Of a stretch of DNA of 64,000 nucleotides, positions 16,149-23,252 are shown piece by piece; positions within the stretch are counted from its first letter, which is position 1; each line of letters opens with the position of its first letter. A program made the translations under genes and the position numbers. The notes beneath the pieces were generated by a model. That model saw only the letters and a list, made by a program, of their open reading frames with translations, was not told the origin of the DNA and did no database searches. The stretch is taken from positions 62,001 to 126,000 of the forward strand of contig CANQBQ010000001.1 of assembly GCA_947589045.1 (NCBI GenBank), read 5' to 3'. This stretch comes from an uncultured Clostridia bacterium. GTDB taxonomy: Bacteria; Bacillota; Clostridia; Monoglobales; Monoglobaceae.

Positions 16149-18290
16149 TTAATCAAAGTCTAAGTCCTCGGGGCTTATGCTTGCCGAGGAAGATGCGGCT
16201 GACGGAGCCGCGGTCGGAGCGGGAGAAGTGCTCGGAGTCGGACTCGGGCTCGGAGTCGGGTCGGGCTCTATCGCGTTGTAATGACTTCCGCTGAGCTTTT
16301 CACGCTTAATTTCAACGCCGTTTTTATACACTATTCTCTGCGAAGCGACCGAAAAGCTGCCGTCGTCCGCTTTGTTTGTGATGTTGTGTTCCAGTTCAAC
16401 GCTGATTCCGTCCTCTTTGGTGCCTATAATAGAGCAGGACACCGTGGAGCTTCCCGCGCTTGCCACGATTTTAACGGGGTACTCGGTGTTGTTTCGGAAT
16501 TTAAAGTCAATGGAGCCCTCCGCAATCGTGGCGTCCTGACCCGCGGGCAGATAGCTTACGGGCAGGGAGTGTGACGTTCGGCTCACGATTTCAAGATTTG
16601 CATAGAGCACCGCCGAGTAGAGGGTGGAGGAGGTCTGGCAAATTCCGCCGCCCACGCCTACGTCAACCTTGTTGTTGGTATAGACGTTTGCCTCTTTGTA
16701 GCCGTTCGCGGTCGTTCTCGTGCCGATGGTTTTGTCATACGAAAACGTCTCGCCGGGGAGAAGCACCGTTCCGTTGATACGCTCAGCCGCAAGACGTACG
16801 TTACTGCTTCTTGCAGAGTTGCCCGAGCTGAACGAGGTCTTGTAACTGCCCATCGTATCTCGGAACATAAGCGCGAGAAGCTCCTCCTCGGATTTTCCGA
16901 CCGTCTGTGTCACACATTCCACCGGGACGCGGTCGTTTTCTTCGAGCTCTTTAATTGCGCGCTCCACCTCGGACTTCTCGATGTCAACGTGGGGCTTGCC
17001 TTTTTTGATAACGATGCCGTTGTCGCCGCGTGCATACGATGCCGCAACAGCCTCCGAGGTTAAGTCGCCGAACACCTCGTCCGCGTTGAGCGGAGCGGGG
17101 TCGGAAAGCGCGGGGGTAAGCGTGACGTTCATAGATGAAGGCTGTGAAAATTCGGATATTATTTCAGCCTTAGCCGCGTCGCGGTCTACATATAAGCCCT
17201 TTTCGCCGCGTATGAACGTAACGAGGTTATCGCCTATCTCGTAGCTGTCCGCCGAATAGTTTTCATAGGGCGACACGAGCCCGTCGAGCATAGAACCGAG
17301 CATATCTTCGTCTATGTTCATATCAAGCCGAAGGTCCTCGTCGGGCAGACCTTTGAAAATGACATTTTTTATTTTCTTGAATATGCCGTCCTGCCTTCCG
17401 ATGTTATAGGCGTTTTCAACGGTTTCATCGATTTTGAAGGATGCGCCCAGCACGGTCGGGTCAAGCTCGATAAACGCGTCCTCACAGGTGACGGTTATAT
17501 TCGGAATACCCTCGTCTTTGTATTTCGCGCGAAGCTCGTCTTGCGCTTCCTCACGCGTCATACCGCCGACATCCTCGCCCATTATCGTTATATTGGGATA
17601 TATTTTATTGTAAGAGCTTGCGTAGACCGAAGCTCCGCCAATAAAAAGCACCGGGACGGCCGCCGCCGCTATTATTGCCGTAACCGTGCGTCGGCGCGCC
17701 TTTGACGTGCGTCGGCTCTTAAACTTTTTCTTCTCCAATGGCTTTTTCTCCTCGTTCTCAGTTTCGTATGTATATGTCTCCGCATCGTCGATTTGCTCCG
17801 CAAGCTCGTCGGTGCCTTTGAACAGACTTTCGTCAATTTCGTAAATTTCGGGCCGAGCCATAGCGTCCTCGATTATTTCACGCCGAGCTTCTTCCGAAAT
17901 AACTGGTGTTTCCTCCGCGGGCTCGCTCTCTGCAACAGGCGTGACAGTCTCCTGCACAGGCTCGCTCTCCTCAATGGGTGTGACAAACTCCTGTACGGGT
18001 TCGCTCTCTGTAACGGGCGCGACAGTCTCTTGCGCGGGTTCGATCTCTGCAACAGGCGCGACCGCTTCTTCGGCAAGGACGCTCTCCGTGTCGGGGCGAG
18101 GCTTCCTGCCGCGTATTTTTTTGACCGAATTTTTGTCGCTGTTATCGTGGCTTTGCACCGCCCTTTTTGCCTTTACGTCGGACGCTTTGATAAGCGGCGA
18201 AGGTTTAACTTCGGACTCGCGCTCTCGGGGCGCGTCCTCGGCGGCGAATGTCTGCCGCGTCGAAGGACTTTGCTCCTGCGTGAATTTCAT
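16149..18290 (-). CDS. VanW-family cell-wall protein with long cytoplasmic N-terminal tail
   Basis: A 713-residue membrane-anchored protein starting at the ATG at 18290 (AGGAG box 8 bases upstream; the frame extends to 18317 but lacks a site there). Residues 1-200 are charged and cytoplasmic, with four imperfect 13-residue repeats at about 78-125 (pattern A-P-V-x-E-x-E-P-x-Q-E-x-V). A transmembrane helix lies at 202-222. Outside are peptidoglycan-binding-4-like segments (about 230-470), the VanW domain (485-610, with VGGGICQTSSTLY), a G5-like strand region, and a Pro/Ser/Thr tail. VanW proteins occur in Clostridia cell envelopes; molecular role unknown. Confidence 0.9.
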   Translation of the reverse strand: MKFTQEQSPSTRQTFAAEDAPRERESEVKPSPLIKASDVKAKRAVQSHDNSDKNSVKKIRGRKPRPDTESVLAEEAVAPVAEIEPAQETVAPVTESEPVQEFVTPIEESEPVQETVTPVAESEPAEETPVISEEARREIIEDAMARPEIYEIDESLFKGTDELAEQIDDAETYTYETENEEKKPLEKKKFKSRRTSKARRRTVTAIIAAAAVPVLFIGGASVYASSYNKIYPNITIMGEDVGGMTREEAQDELRAKYKDEGIPNITVTCEDAFIELDPTVLGASFKIDETVENAYNIGRQDGIFKKIKNVIFKGLPDEDLRLDMNIDEDMLGSMLDGLVSPYENYSADSYEIGDNLVTFIRGEKGLYVDRDAAKAEIISEFSQPSSMNVTLTPALSDPAPLNADEVFGDLTSEAVAASYARGDNGIVIKKGKPHVDIEKSEVERAIKELEENDRVPVECVTQTVGKSEEELLALMFRDTMGSYKTSFSSGNSARSSNVRLAAERINGTVLLPGETFSYDKTIGTRTTANGYKEANVYTNNKVDVGVGGGICQTSSTLYSAVLYANLEIVSRTSHSLPVSYLPAGQDATIAEGSIDFKFRNNTEYPVKIVASAGSSTVSCSIIGTKEDGISVELEHNITNKADDGSFSVASQRIVYKNGVEIKREKLSGSHYNAIEPDPTPSPSPTPSTSPAPTAAPSAASSSASISPEDLDFD
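17919..18070 (-). repeat. Four imperfect 39-bp tandem repeats in the VanW gene
   Basis: Direct repeats of 39 bp with the core GGCTCGCTCTCTGCAACAGG encode the acidic 13-residue repeats of the VanW protein's cytoplasmic tail. Copies differ at scattered, mostly third-position sites. Copy number could vary between strains by slippage. Confidence 0.8.
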
Positions 18291-18317
18291 AATCTTCACT
18301 CCTAATAGTATTGTCAA

Positions 18318-18740
18318 TTTACCTATTATACATTATGCCACGTTTTTACAAAAAATGCAATATTATGCGCGAATTTATTACCGAAAAATTTTTACGAAAA
18401 TGCTGCGGCAAAAAATTTTGCCGCAAAACCGTAACACAAAATTTCAAAGCACATATTATACAGTGTGAAAGGAAAACAGGAGGTTAACGCAATCGCGTTA
18501 ACACCCCCGACAGAGTTGGTCGTCCGTCCCCGCGCCGAGCGGAAACCGTTTGGATTTTTTCGGGCGGGGTATAGGGACGCAAAAATCCCCCTATCCGTTT
18601 TCTCCGCAAACAGGGGGATTGGATGAAGGCTTGCGCCGTGCGGAGCGGCACAATGGGCTTTCGGCGGCTGACCGCCGCCGAAAGCCGGATGTATACTTAA
18701 ATTGTTAAAATCGAGGCTGTCGAAAGGAGGTGCAACGCTT
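18318..18740. other. Structured non-coding spacer between the VanW and Cys-rich peptide genes
   Basis: 423 bases without a convincing gene other than the leader of the small peptide. The left part is AT-rich. From 18483 it is GC-rich and full of perfect inverted repeats: GTTAACGC/GCGTTAAC (18483-18502, 4-base loop), AATCCCCCT/AGGGGGATT (18584-18592 with 18612-18620), and a 12-bp stem 18656-18667 with 18675-18686 (arm GGCTTTCGGCGG). A CATATTATA (18452-18460) fits the -10 box of mother-cell sporulation sigma factors; a GTAACA lies 17 bases before TATTAT. The structured part would be a 5' leader of about 270 bases for the peptide. No known riboswitch recognised. Confidence 0.5.
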
Positions 18741-18854
18741 ATGTTCGGAGGAGGCTGTGGAAACAACGGTTGTCTTTGGATAATCATTCTCATCATAATC
18801 CTTTGCTGCTGCTGCGGCAACAACAACGATAACGGCTGCGGCTGCGGTTGCTGA
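18741..18854 (+). CDS. 37-residue cysteine-rich single-span membrane peptide
   Basis: MFGGGCGNNGCLWIIILIII then LCCCCGNNNDNGCGCGC. Nine of 37 residues are Cys, four of them consecutive after a hydrophobic stretch (residues 12-21) long enough for a short membrane span. A near-perfect AAAGGAGGTG ribosome-binding site (18723-18732) and a strong terminator 26 bases downstream show it is a real gene. It resembles in style, not in clear homology, the YjcZ-like small spore or membrane peptides of Firmicutes. Function unknown; spore coat or envelope is a guess from composition and the possible sporulation promoter. Confidence 0.75.
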   Translation: MFGGGCGNNGCLWIIILIIILCCCCGNNNDNGCGCGC

Positions 18855-18879
18855 TACGTCACGCGGTAGTTTATGCAAT

Positions 18880-18911
18880 AAAAAAGGGCGGCTTACGCCG
18901 CCCTTTTTTTT
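18880..18911 (+). terminator. Strong intrinsic terminator after the Cys-rich peptide gene
   Basis: AAAAAAGGGCGGC, loop TTAC, GCCGCCC, then eight T. Canonical rho-independent terminator. Confidence 0.95.
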
Positions 18912-18984
18912 GCGCGGATACACTCACGCGAAAACTTAAATAGAAACGGTAAAGTTGGGCAACAACTTTACCGTCCGTCGGGTT

Positions 18985-19044
18985 GTCAGGGCAGAGCCCT
19001 GACCGTTCTTTTCGTACTTTTCTTACGTAAGAAAAGTACATAAC
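18985..19044 (+). repeat. Intergenic repeat family 1, copy A
   Basis: A GC hairpin (GTCAGGGC-AGA-GCCCTGAC), then TTCTTTTC, then the perfect palindrome GTACTTTTCTTAC/GTAAGAAAAGTAC at 19014-19039. The same order of parts occurs inverted at 42810-42874, where the GC hairpin has a different sequence. A conserved palindrome with a compensated hairpin suggests an element with RNA or DNA structure, REP-like. Confidence 0.7.
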
Positions 19045-19089
19045 AACAAGTTTCACTTTACAAATCGGCGGCTGTATGGTAAACTAAAA

Positions 19090-19192
19090 ATTGTCAGATA
19101 ACTTAAAAAGACACGCACCAATTTACCTTTTGGTAAAAATGTGTGCTCCTTTTTCGTGTGCGTGTTTTTTGCTCGAAAAGTTATCTGACAAT
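19090..19192. repeat. 103-bp inverted-repeat element, MITE-like or long hairpin
   Basis: Perfect 15-bp terminal inverted repeats (19090-19104 ATTGTCAGATAACTT and 19178-19192) enclose a nested 8-bp pair (ACACGCAC 19111-19118 with GTGCGTGT 19158-19165) and a central 6-bp TTTACC/GGTAAA pair. It has no coding capacity. No target-site duplication is evident to me. It could be a miniature transposable element or a transcribed stem-loop. Confidence 0.6.
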
Positions 19193-19214
19193 AACCGGAG
19201 CGGCACGTTTTTAC

Positions 19215-19240
19215 GCGCGGCTTCGTGCCGCGCATTTTTT
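19215..19240 (+). terminator. Terminator-like hairpin
   Basis: GCGCGGC, loop TTCGT, GCCGCGC, then A and six T. It has intrinsic terminator form on the plus strand, but no gene lies directly upstream except the inverted-repeat element, so it may end a transcript through that element. Confidence 0.6.
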
Positions 19241-19400
19241 GTTTATAAGAAGTGATATATTCAAAATATCCAGAAATTGCGCGAAAAAATATATATCTGC
19301 GTGCGATAAAAGGAGGGATATTGAAAGCACGGTATCTTTGATGTCAAGCATTGCCATAATTAAAACCCCGCGTAATTTCTGTGCGGGGTTTGCCTATAGT

Positions 19401-19480
19401 TCGGTGCGTCGAGGGCGCCGCACCCTACAAAAGAAAATTGCTTCAGTATGGTTGTAGGGGACGGCGCCCTCGACGTCCCG
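19401..19480. repeat. Intergenic repeat family 2, copy A (imperfect inverted repeat)
   Basis: The left arm begins TCGGTGCGTCGAGGGCGCC and covers 19401-19430; the right arm (19452-19480) is its complement with about four mismatches in 28. The left arm is identical over 30 bases to 49285-49314, and a diverged inverted copy is at 43041-43060. The match across three intergenic sites marks a dispersed repeat. Confidence 0.75.
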
Positions 19481-19509
19481 TCCGCGCGGCGCGCGGGTAA
19501 AAAACTTAA

Positions 19510-19944
19510 TTATAAATATTGGCAGATTTCGTCGGGCTGACGCTCCATAAGATTTATGAGCCGCTTCGCGATATTCTTGGATTTTTCATCGGCCGCCGCG
19601 TACTCGTTTAAGTAGCGGTTCAGCGATTTTACGCCCATATTGCAGCCGTCGGTCATAAGGTCGGCTATTGCCGCGTCGCTCTCCATCGTGTTCAGCTTCA
19701 TATTTGTTTTCATCCACGACATACACCTCGCCGCCGCGCTCGGGTCCTTGCCGTCGTCGCCGTACTCGGCGAGCAAAGACTGCATTTCGCTTTGCAGGTC
19801 GTTGTACTCCTTTTTATAGCCGTCCAGCTTTTCGCGCAGACTGTCGCTGTCGGTATGCCCAATCACGTCGTCAAGAGACGCGGTGCCCATTTTTATGCCC
19901 GCGTCGCACTCCCTGAGCAGCTTTACGGTGTCCTGTTCTATCAT
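19510..19944 (-). CDS. Helical-bundle hypothetical protein (DUF2383/ferritin-like)
   Basis: A 144-residue all-helical soluble protein. The pattern TVKLLRECDAGIKMGTASLD at the N-terminus, SWMKTNMKLN and DLMTDGCNMGVKSLNRYLNE in the second half recurs in Clostridia hypothetical proteins that I associate with ferritin-like four-helix DUF2383 relatives. I prefer the ATG at 19944 (AAGGAG box 9 bases upstream) over an in-frame TTG at 19953. No metal-binding set can be named with confidence and function is unknown. It diverges from the pectate lyase operon. Confidence 0.75.
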   Translation of the reverse strand: MIEQDTVKLLRECDAGIKMGTASLDDVIGHTDSDSLREKLDGYKKEYNDLQSEMQSLLAEYGDDGKDPSAAARCMSWMKTNMKLNTMESDAAIADLMTDGCNMGVKSLNRYLNEYAAADEKSKNIAKRLINLMERQPDEICQYL

Positions 19945-20069
19945 AAAAATCAACTCCTTTTAAGATTAACGTTAGTATTCCCGCCGCTCAAAATTTTATT
20001 ATGACGGCGGAATTGCGAAATTTTTTAAATATACGAAAAATACCCCTTTATTTTTTTAAGAAACCGTGA

Positions 20070-20109
20070 TATAATTTTTATATATGTGTTTAAAAGTGTG
20101 ATTTTAAAC
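20070..20109 (+). promoter_or_regulatory. Promoter -10 box and dyad operator of the pectate lyase operon
   Basis: TATAAT at 20070-20075 with only a weak -35 (TTTATT, 20047-20052) suggests an activated promoter. An 8-bp dyad GTTTAAAA-N6-TTTTAAAC (20088-20109) lies just downstream of the expected start site and upstream of the GGAGG box of the first lyase, a good repressor position. The regulator is not identified in this window. Confidence 0.5.
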
Positions 20110-20126
20110 GACTGGAGGAATTTGTA

Positions 20127-23100
20127 ATGAAAAAGAAGCTGTTAAGTTTAGTATGTGCGGCGGCGTTGATTGCGGCAAGCTCGGTTTTCCCGACCTGCGT
20201 TTTCAGCGACGACGTGAGTGTTGCGGCAACGTCCTTGCCCGCGTTCCCCGGGGCTGAGGGCGGCGGTATGTACACAACCGGCGCGAGAGCCTCGTCCTCG
20301 GCGACTATTGTTCACGTTACCAACCTGAACGATAAGGGCACCGGCTCGCTTCGAGAAGCGGTTTCAAAGGGCAACCGAGTAGTCGTGTTTGATGTGGCGG
20401 GTACCATAAAGCTGGAAGACTCGCTCAGCATTTCAAACGATAACCTTACAATTCTCGGACAGACTGCCCCCGGAGACGGAATTTGCATAAGGGGCGCGGA
20501 TACATATGTCACGGGAGATAATATTATAATACGCTATATTCGTTTCAGAATGGGAACGACAAACGAAACTCAGGAGCTTAACAGCGCTGCTGACGTTCTT
20601 GCATATATAAACGGCCGTAAGGTTTATGAGGACGCGTTCGGCGCGAAGGGCAGTACAAATCTTATTATCGACCACTGCAGTATGTCGTGGTCGACCGACG
20701 AGTGCTGCTCGGTTTACGCGGTCAAGAACGCAACGGTACAGTGGTGCCTGATAGGAGAGGGTCTTAACAGGTCGGTTCACGTTGAGAACGGCGACGACTG
20801 GCAGGAGCACAGCTACGGCGGTATAGTCGGAGGTCAGAACCTGTCGTATCACCACAACCTTATTGCGAACTGTAAAGGACGTTTCCCGCGTGTAGGCACG
20901 AGCGAAACGGTATCCTCGTATAACGGACAGGCGGATAAGGACGGACTGGTTGATATTCGTAACAACGTAATGTATAACTGGAGCGCGACGGGTACCTACG
21001 GCGGCGAGAACGGAATGAGAGTAAATCTCGTCAACAATTACTATAAAGAGGGCTCGAATACCTCCAAAAAGAACATATTCTATCAGATGTCGGCGGGAAA
21101 GAAAGCCGGAACCTCGGGATGGGGAACCGACATAGCTCTCTCGGGCAACTACTATGAGCCGCTCAGGGCGAGCAGTACGATAAACCAAATAAATGAAGAC
21201 AACAAGAAGGGCGTAGATCTCGACAAGGCGACGACGTCCAACGTCGTTCCCTATGACGACTCCGACGCATCGCACGGAGAATACATAAAAGATTATCCGA
21301 TAACCACGAACACCGCGCAGGACGCGTACACGCTGGTAATCGAGCGCGCGGGCGCAAGCCTTGTGCGCGACAGCGTTGATACCCGTCTTGCAGACGACGC
21401 GAAGAACGGCACGACCACGGCGGGAACAAAGGGACTTATAAACTTCCCCGGAAACCTGCTTGACCCGCCCACGAACAACTCAGACCCGAAGGCGTGGCCC
21501 GAGCTTACCGGCACAAAGAAGACCGATACCGACAACGACGGAATACCGGACGATTGGGAGGACGCACACGGACTTAACAAAAACAGCGCCGCCGACGCTC
21601 TGACCAAAAATTCGGAGGGCTATTTGAACATAGAAGCATATGCGAACGACCTCGTAGAGCTTCCTGACCCCGATGCGGCGGACAAGACCGAGCTCAATGC
21701 CGCGATAGCGCGTGCGGAGCAGGTGGTTGAGGAGTCGGTTACGCCCGAATCGTGGGCGGAGCTTACCGAGGCACTCAAAAAGGCAAAGGATATTGCTATC
21801 TCCATTTCGTCAACGCAGGAGGAGGTAGATGCGATGACCTCGGCACTTGAGGACGTGCTCAGCCGCCTTGTGCCGAACAACAAGTATGAGCTTGGAGTTA
21901 AGATTAAAGAGGGCGAGAGTTATTCGGAGGGGTACACTCCGCTCAGCCTTAAGCGTCTGTCCGACGCGCTCACGAAGGGCAGAGAGGTATACAGCGCCGC
22001 AAATCCGCCGCTTAGCGATATAAACGCGGCGGTTGACGCAATCGACAAGGCGATAGAAAACCTCTTGAACGTTCCTGTTATTGAGAGCGAGGGCGAACTC
22101 GTTAACCTCGACTTTAACGACGGAACGGCGGGAGCCGCCATTCCGACCAAGGACGACGCGGACGCGAAGTTCTACAATGAGGGCAACAAGGACACCGAGA
22201 TTACCTATGAGCCAAAAAGCACTGAAAATCCGGAAGATTTAGCCGTATATCTCAGAGATAACTCCGGTTCTCTCGCCGCGATTATGGCGGTGCCGATTGC
22301 AACGCAAAAGAGCGGTAAAATCGAGATAAGCGCGGATTTGATGATGGAGGACAAGGGCTCGAAAATGGACATTTTCTCGCTCTTGGATGACTCGGGCAGA
22401 TATGTTCTGTCGGTCGGAACTCCGGAAAAAGGAAGCGACGATTGGTCACTGCACGAGTTTGATGACGAAGGCGCGGTTTCAAAATTTGTCGCGATAACAC
22501 GAAGCAGTGAGGGCAAGCTCCAAAAGAATAAGTGGTACACGGTAAAAATAACTCTTGATTTGGATAATGAAACCGTTTCGGTTTCGTCGAACGGCTTTGA
22601 AGGATTGACCGACTATGCCTATGAGAGCGTTATAAGCAACATAAGCAGCATAACCTTTAAGGGCTCTTTGAGCAGTACGTCAAGGCATATCTGGGTTGAC
22701 AACGTAGTAGTATACGGCACGTCGTCCGCTCCCGATACCTCGCTTGACACCGCACAGCTTCAGGCGGCAATCGAGAGAGCGACAGGGCTTTTGAGCGGCG
22801 GCGATGACGCAAATCTGCGCGCGGCTCTGACCGACGCGGAGACGGTTATGAGCGCGGACGAGAAGTATCAGACCGACGTGGATTGGGCGCTTAAAAATCT
22901 GAACGAAGCCCTCGCTTCGTACGGAATTACCCCGTCACCTTCGCCGAGTGCGACGACCGACCCCGAAAACAGATTTTTGCTGACGGCGGAGATAGTTGGT
23001 TCTATGGTAAACGCAAAGATAGAGAACACCACCGATCAAACCTATGACGACGCATTTTTCGCGATAGTTTCGTATGACGCAACCGGCAAGATGCTGGACT

Positions 23101-23231
23101 GCAAGCCTCAGATAATAGATATAACGAAAGATTATATAAAGGAATTTAAGGAAAGCGTTAAAGAGGGCGCAAAGACAAAGATTTTTGTATGGAGCAAAGA
23201 GCTTGCGCCGCTTTTGATAAAAGAATTTTAA
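20127..23231 (+). CDS. Secreted multidomain pectate lyase, PL1 family (first of three)
   Basis: A 1034-residue exported protein. Signal peptide about 1-27. The PL1-type parallel beta-helix covers about 36-440 with FPGAEGGGMYTTGAR, LTILGQTAPGDGICIRG, IIDHCSMSWSTDE and HHNLIANCKGRFPRVG, typical of calcium-dependent pectate lyases cleaving polygalacturonan by beta-elimination. A calcium-loop motif DTDNDGIPDDWED sits near 466-478. Three FIVAR-like helical modules (about 519-585, 585-650, 871-935) flank a LamG-like beta-sandwich (658-863). The C-terminus (950-1034) is the shared module described in the findings, ending TKIFVWSKELAPLLIKEF. First gene of a three-lyase operon. Confidence 0.93.
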   Translation: MKKKLLSLVCAAALIAASSVFPTCVFSDDVSVAATSLPAFPGAEGGGMYTTGARASSSATIVHVTNLNDKGTGSLREAVSKGNRVVVFDVAGTIKLEDSLSISNDNLTILGQTAPGDGICIRGADTYVTGDNIIIRYIRFRMGTTNETQELNSAADVLAYINGRKVYEDAFGAKGSTNLIIDHCSMSWSTDECCSVYAVKNATVQWCLIGEGLNRSVHVENGDDWQEHSYGGIVGGQNLSYHHNLIANCKGRFPRVGTSETVSSYNGQADKDGLVDIRNNVMYNWSATGTYGGENGMRVNLVNNYYKEGSNTSKKNIFYQMSAGKKAGTSGWGTDIALSGNYYEPLRASSTINQINEDNKKGVDLDKATTSNVVPYDDSDASHGEYIKDYPITTNTAQDAYTLVIERAGASLVRDSVDTRLADDAKNGTTTAGTKGLINFPGNLLDPPTNNSDPKAWPELTGTKKTDTDNDGIPDDWEDAHGLNKNSAADALTKNSEGYLNIEAYANDLVELPDPDAADKTELNAAIARAEQVVEESVTPESWAELTEALKKAKDIAISISSTQEEVDAMTSALEDVLSRLVPNNKYELGVKIKEGESYSEGYTPLSLKRLSDALTKGREVYSAANPPLSDINAAVDAIDKAIENLLNVPVIESEGELVNLDFNDGTAGAAIPTKDDADAKFYNEGNKDTEITYEPKSTENPEDLAVYLRDNSGSLAAIMAVPIATQKSGKIEISADLMMEDKGSKMDIFSLLDDSGRYVLSVGTPEKGSDDWSLHEFDDEGAVSKFVAITRSSEGKLQKNKWYTVKITLDLDNETVSVSSNGFEGLTDYAYESVISNISSITFKGSLSSTSRHIWVDNVVVYGTSSAPDTSLDTAQLQAAIERATGLLSGGDDANLRAALTDAETVMSADEKYQTDVDWALKNLNEALASYGITPSPSPSATTDPENRFLLTAEIVGSMVNAKIENTTDQTYDDAFFAIVSYDATGKMLDCKPQIIDITKDYIKEFKESVKEGAKTKIFVWSKELAPLLIKEF

Positions 23232-23252
23232 AGAAAAGAGGTTAATGCGGAA

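Larger units (their letters stand above)
18855..19509. other. Repeat-rich intergenic region
   Basis: 655 bases with no supported gene. It contains the terminator at 18880, a 12-bp hairpin at 18946-18974 (arm ACGGTAAAGTTG), a repeat element with a 26-bp perfect palindrome (18985-19044), a 103-bp inverted-repeat element (19090-19192), a terminator-like hairpin (19215-19240), a small hairpin AAACCCCGC/GCGGGGTTT (19363-19391), and an 80-bp imperfect inverted repeat (19401-19480). A possible frame at 19143-19457 runs through these repeats and is not a gene. Confidence 0.7.

Noticed and set aside
17919-18070. CRISPR-like array
   Set aside because: The 39-bp repeats are contiguous, without spacers, and lie in frame in the VanW gene, encoding a protein repeat. 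No CRISPR or cas gene is seen anywhere in the window.
18560-18625. GGGACGCAAA string, reminiscent of a cyclic-di-GMP-I riboswitch
   Set aside because: The other conserved blocks of that riboswitch (GGGCAAACC, GCAGCCGGG-like receptor) are missing, so the match is accidental.
19143-19457. Small plus-strand gene of about 100 codons
   Set aside because: It crosses inverted repeats and part of the dispersed repeat family 2, lacks a proper ribosome-binding site at its start and has no recognisable protein character.
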